Shown here one piece after another: positions 31,558-34,571 of a stretch of 34,571 nucleotides of DNA. The notes below the pieces were generated by a model, which searched no databases, was not told where the DNA came from, and saw only the letters and a program-made list of their open reading frames with translations. The translations under genes were made by a program, and so were the position numbers. Numbering within the stretch: position 1 is the stretch's first letter; every line of letters starts with the position of its first letter. This DNA comes from Sphingomonas sp. AR_OL41 (GTDB taxonomy: Bacteria > Pseudomonadota > Alphaproteobacteria > Sphingomonadales > Sphingomonadaceae). The stretch is taken from the NCBI RefSeq assembly GCF_029911635.1, contig NZ_JARYTI010000049.1:1-34571 (forward strand), read 5' to 3'.

Positions 31558-32094
31558 TCAGAGTCGTTTGGCGGTAGCGATCGCCACCTTGCAGCCTAGG
31601 CGGATCAGGCCGCTGAGAATTGGATAAGCGGGCGCATTTTCTGCGCCTGCCGCCAGCGCCGTTTCGCGATGCTCGACCTCTTCCGCCTGAAAATCGGCGA
31701 CCGCCGCCGACAATTCCGTATCACTGGCGCCGAGCGCCTGAAGCTGATCTGAATAATGCTTGTCGATCTCGGTTTCCACCGCCGCGGTGCAGGCCATCGC
31801 CGCTTCCGGGCCGATCGCCGCGGTTACGGCGCCGAGCGCGAAGCCCGCGACGTTCCACAGCGGCTGGAGCAATGTCGGGCGGACGCCGCGCCGCGCCATC
31901 ATCGCGTCGAAGAAGACGCGGTGGCGCTCTTCCTGCTGCGCCATCCGCGCCACCGCGCGCGAGGCGGGTGAGCGATCGCCGAGAATGGCGAGCTGCCCGG
32001 CATAGATGCGCGTCGCGCCAAATTCGCCGGCCTGGTCGACGCGCACCATCGCATCGACCGATTCGCGGCGGTCACCGGGCAGCCAGCGGCTCAT
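31558..32094 (-). CDS. coq7: Coq7-type demethoxyubiquinone hydroxylase
   Basis: A 178-residue di-iron hydroxylase that adds the C6 hydroxyl to 2-polyprenyl-3-methyl-6-methoxybenzoquinol in ubiquinone synthesis. Iron ligands are in place: Glu24 (DQAGEFGA), Glu55-x-x-His58 (EERH), Glu107 (VETEIDKHY) and Glu139-x-x-His142 (EVEH). Length fits bacterial Coq7. ATG 32094 overlaps the dsbB stop (ATGA). Confidence 0.93.
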   Translation of the reverse strand: MSRWLPGDRRESVDAMVRVDQAGEFGATRIYAGQLAILGDRSPASRAVARMAQQEERHRVFFDAMMARRGVRPTLLQPLWNVAGFALGAVTAAIGPEAAMACTAAVETEIDKHYSDQLQALGASDTELSAAVADFQAEEVEHRETALAAGAENAPAYPILSGLIRLGCKVAIATAKRL

Positions 32095-32579
32095 GCCCGC
32101 TTCGCCCGCAGCAACAGGGTGAGGATGACACCGGCGCCGAGCAGCGAGAAGATCGCGTTGAAGCCGGCAAGCGAGACGTGGAACAGCGTCCATTGCGGCA
32201 CGTCGCAGCGCACGATCGGTGCGTCGAGGATGCGCTTGAGCATGTCGTCGACGCTGCCGCCATGGCCCGTCGCGGTCGAGGTGCAGGCGGTGATGCCCTG
32301 CCACCAGTGATATTCCACCCCGGCATGAAAGATGCCGATGAAGCCCGACACCGCGATCGACACCGCGGCGAAGGCGACGCAGGCACGCTTGGCCTGCATG
32401 CCCGGCACGACAAAGGCGAGCAGCGCGAGCGGGATGGCGTCGATATGCGGATAACGCTGCCACCAACACATCTCGCACGGATAGAGGTGGCCGATATATT
32501 GGAAGGCCAGTGCGCCGCCGAGCAGCGCGACCGGGATGACGAGCGCAAGCAGCCGCGCGGTGGCGAATCGGTCGTTCAT
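32091..32579 (-). CDS. dsbB: Disulfide bond formation protein DsbB
   Basis: A 162-residue inner-membrane protein with four helices that reoxidises DsbA and passes electrons to quinone. The first Cys pair is YPCEMCWW (Cys35, Cys38). The second comprises the Cys in ITACTS and that in VRCDVPQW, in the second periplasmic loop. I chose ATG 32579 because AAGG lies 8 bases upstream; ATG 32585 is too close to it. The start is 11 bases after the S41 protease stop, and the stop overlaps coq7. Confidence 0.88.
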   Translation of the reverse strand: MNDRFATARLLALVIPVALLGGALAFQYIGHLYPCEMCWWQRYPHIDAIPLALLAFVVPGMQAKRACVAFAAVSIAVSGFIGIFHAGVEYHWWQGITACTSTATGHGGSVDDMLKRILDAPIVRCDVPQWTLFHVSLAGFNAIFSLLGAGVILTLLLRAKRA

Positions 32580-32589
32580 CAGCATCGCC

Positions 32590-33915
32590 TTATTTCTTCG
32601 CCAGTACCGGCGCCGCGCCGAGCCGCCCGAGCGTCTGCAGCGCATACCATAGCTGGAAATCCTCGATGCCCTTTGCCTTGAGCTGTGCCGGGGTCGCCGC
32701 GAAACGCGGATCGGTCGTGCTGTCTTCCTCGAGCACGGCGTTGTCGGCCTTGACCTCGTTGATCAGGTGGCGCCGCAGATCGTCCTCGCGGAACACCGGG
32801 CGGACCTTGTAATCGGGGTCGGAGATGTTGGGCACGGCGATGTCGGGCTGGATGCCGCCCTCCTGCACCGAGCGTCCCGATGGCGTGTAGTAGCGCGAGG
32901 TGGTGAGGCGCAGCGCGGCGTTGTTGCCGAGGTCGAGCACGGTCTGCACCGATCCCTTGCCGAACGAGCGTTCGCCCATGATCAGCGCACGGTGATGGTC
33001 CTGCAACGCGCCAGCGACGATCTCGCTGGCCGAGGCGGTGCCGGAATTGGTCAGCACGATGACCGGCAGGCCATGTCCGAGATCGCCGCGTACCATCGAT
33101 TCGGCATAGAAACGCTCGATGTCGCGCGGATCGCGGCCGCGTTCGGACAGCAGCTCGCCGCTGCTGACGAAGACGTCGGCAACCGCGACCGCCTCGTCGC
33201 GCAGGCCGCCGCCATTGTCGCGCAGGTCGATGACATAGCCGAGCGGATCATGCCCCAGCGTTTTGCGGATGCCTGCAATGCCGTCGATCACGCCCTGGCT
33301 GGTCTTGTCGGAGAAGGTGTTGATGTCGAGGATGCCGATGCCGTCCTTGACCGACCATTTGACCGGGCGCTGGACGATCTTCTCGCGCACCAGCGCGACC
33401 TGGATCGGCAGCGGGTGGCCGGCGCGGACCAGCGTCAGCGCGATCTTGGTGCCGGGCGGCCCGCGCATCTCGGTGATCGCCTCGTCGAGCGTCTCGCCGA
33501 AGATCAGCTTGCCGTTGATATGGGTGATGTAATCGCCCGACTTGATGCCGGCGCGCTGCCCCGGCGTGTCGGCCTGCGGCGCGATGACCTTGACCGCACC
33601 GTCCTCCATCGTGACCGACAGACCGAGCCCGCCATATTCGCCCGAGGTCTGGATGCGCAGATTGTCGTAGTCGAGCCCGGTTTCATACGCGCTGTGCGGA
33701 TCGAGCGAGGCGAGCATGCCCTGGATCGCGCCCTTGATCAGCTTGTCGTCGTCGACCTTGTCGACATAGGTCGCCTTGACGCGGGCGAAGACGTCGAAGA
33801 ACGGCGCGAAGGCGCGGTAGGTACTGGTATCGACCGCCGCCATTGCTCCGGTGCCGAGCGGAACGAGCGCGAGTGCGGCGACGGTGGCGGTAGCCTGGAG
33901 AAACGCACGGGACAT
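32590..33915 (-). CDS. ctpA: S41-family C-terminal processing protease
   Basis: A 441-residue exported serine protease. The signal peptide ends near AMA (residues 24-26), a PDZ domain spans about 88-175, and the catalytic core follows with SGTASASE (catalytic Ser about 295) and RSFGKGS (Lys320), the Ser/Lys dyad of Ctp/Prc enzymes. It trims or degrades periplasmic proteins, and relatives control peptidoglycan hydrolases. ATG 33915 chosen over TTG 33933. It follows the EnvC-like gene, a common pairing, and lies upstream of dsbB. Confidence 0.92.
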   Translation of the reverse strand: MSRAFLQATATVAALALVPLGTGAMAAVDTSTYRAFAPFFDVFARVKATYVDKVDDDKLIKGAIQGMLASLDPHSAYETGLDYDNLRIQTSGEYGGLGLSVTMEDGAVKVIAPQADTPGQRAGIKSGDYITHINGKLIFGETLDEAITEMRGPPGTKIALTLVRAGHPLPIQVALVREKIVQRPVKWSVKDGIGILDINTFSDKTSQGVIDGIAGIRKTLGHDPLGYVIDLRDNGGGLRDEAVAVADVFVSSGELLSERGRDPRDIERFYAESMVRGDLGHGLPVIVLTNSGTASASEIVAGALQDHHRALIMGERSFGKGSVQTVLDLGNNAALRLTTSRYYTPSGRSVQEGGIQPDIAVPNISDPDYKVRPVFREDDLRRHLINEVKADNAVLEEDSTTDPRFAATPAQLKAKGIEDFQLWYALQTLGRLGAAPVLAKK

Positions 33916-34027
33916 GAACACTGATCCGGACAATATGAGTTGACCCTATCGTAGCGGTATTGGCGCCGCGATCATAGCGGGCGGTTCGGGCAGGGGTGGC
34001 CTCCGCATGAAGGCGCGACGCGGCGCT

Positions 34028-34571
34028 TCACCCGAGCAGCGGGGTCATGTCGACGGCACGGTCGCGGCGGCGCAGCTCGACGGTGACGCGCGGACTCTCG
34101 GCCGCGCCGACGCGCCCGATCATGTCGCCCTGCGAAACGCGTTCGCCGACATGGACGGCCGCCGCGCCGAGGCCCGAGACGAGCGAGGTCCAGCCATTGC
34201 CATGATCGATGATGACGATCTGGCCATAGCCGCGAAACTTGCCGGCATAGGCGACGCGTCCCGCCGCCGGCGCGATTACCACCGCGCTCGCAGGCGGGGC
34301 AAGCGTCAGCCCGCGCGAACGCACCCCGGCGTCGGATAATTCGCCGAAGCCGGTGATCAGGCGGCCGCCGACGGGCAGACGATAGGGCGGCGAATCGTGC
34401 GGCCAATTGATGGTGTCGAGCGTCGAGGCCGCCTCGCCGGGGCGCGGCGGGCGCGGCAGCGGGCCGGGCAATGCGGCGAGCCCGGCGCGGGTCGAGGCCT
34501 CGTCGCCCCGCTTGCCCATCTGGTCGACGATGTCGCGAGCACGTTCGCCGAGCGCGATCGCGCGGTCGGAC
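34028..34571 (-). CDS. EnvC-like murein hydrolase activator, degenerate LytM domain (5' end outside window)
   Basis: The C-terminal 181 residues of a longer protein; the frame is open to the window edge at 34571. The visible LytM/M23 fold (RLITGFGELSDAGVRSRGLTL, then VAYAGKFRGYGQIVIIDHG, then GERVSQGDMIGRVG and ESPRVTVELRRR) lacks the metal-binding His and the HLHFE motif of active M23 endopeptidases. As in E. coli EnvC, such domains activate periplasmic amidases at division. Coiled-coil N-terminal helices, expected for EnvC, would lie beyond the edge. It precedes ctpA on the same strand. Confidence 0.82.
   Translation of the reverse strand, partial: SDRAIALGERARDIVDQMGKRGDEASTRAGLAALPGPLPRPPRPGEAASTLDTINWPHDSPPYRLPVGGRLITGFGELSDAGVRSRGLTLAPPASAVVIAPAAGRVAYAGKFRGYGQIVIIDHGNGWTSLVSGLGAAAVHVGERVSQGDMIGRVGAAESPRVTVELRRRDRAVDMTPLLG

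Noticed and set aside
1..34571. tRNA, rRNA, CRISPR arrays, riboswitches, toxin-antitoxin pairs or complete prophage
   Set aside because: No cloverleaf, regular repeat-spacer pattern, ribosomal sequence or phage structural gene was seen on reading either strand; a covariance-model scan could still find small RNAs.

Overview
The window looks like chromosome from a high-G+C alphaproteobacterium of the Sphingomonadales (Sphingomonas type). This rests on protein resemblance and gene company (AmpR-like regulator, HWE histidine kinase, Pls/PosA-type synthetase, EnvC-CtpA-DsbB-Coq7 run) and on palindromic intergenic repeats of the kind seen in sphingomonads. No search was run. I see no tRNA, rRNA, CRISPR array or complete mobile element. 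Coding density is high, and most long antisense frames are G+C shadows of the genes listed.

Layout. 1-192: a NIPSNAP-like reading frame whose recognisable part stops after about 25 codons, next to lower-G+C DNA that may be the end of an insertion element. 263-3618: ArsR-type regulator, a zinc-ribbon unknown, a stand-alone EAL phosphodiesterase and an HWE-type PAS histidine kinase. 3660-5554: a divergent pair made of a subclass B3 metallo-beta-lactamase with an unusual Glu metal ligand and an AmpR-type LysR regulator; the gap between them holds a perfect T-N11-A palindrome. 5636-10346: a tightly coupled five-gene glycan operon (GT2, Gfo/Idh/MocA oxidoreductase, methyltransferase, GtrA-like protein, GT4). 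It ends tail-to-tail, with a 64-bp overlap, against a polytopic GT-C-like protein (10283-12013).

12077-16052: a YgeA-like Asp/Glu racemase, a YegD-like truncated Hsp70 and a cardiolipin synthase-type phospholipase D. 16147-16236 is a long imperfect inverted repeat. 16295-21688: a 1337-residue Pls/PosA-like one-module peptide synthetase with three membrane/hexapeptide-repeat modules, preceded on the same strand by a MATE exporter. 21754-26385: a DUF1801 protein, cyclopropane fatty acid synthase, a Tat/lipoprotein molybdopterin oxidoreductase with its cytochrome b partner, and argG. 26567-30796: an ASCH-domain protein, a small unknown, a second GT-C-like membrane protein, a DUF2306 protein and an unrecognised membrane protein. 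31059-34571: an envelope run on the minus strand (EnvC-like factor cut by the window edge, CtpA-type S41 protease, DsbB, Coq7, small exported protein).

The common theme is the cell envelope: peptidoglycan sensing and beta-lactam resistance, surface glycan, phospholipid and fatty-acid remodelling, amino-acid polymer or conjugate synthesis, disulfide formation and murein hydrolase control. The most promising leads are the AmpR/B3-Glu116 beta-lactamase switch and the MATE/Pls-like synthetase pair; the glycan operon comes next.
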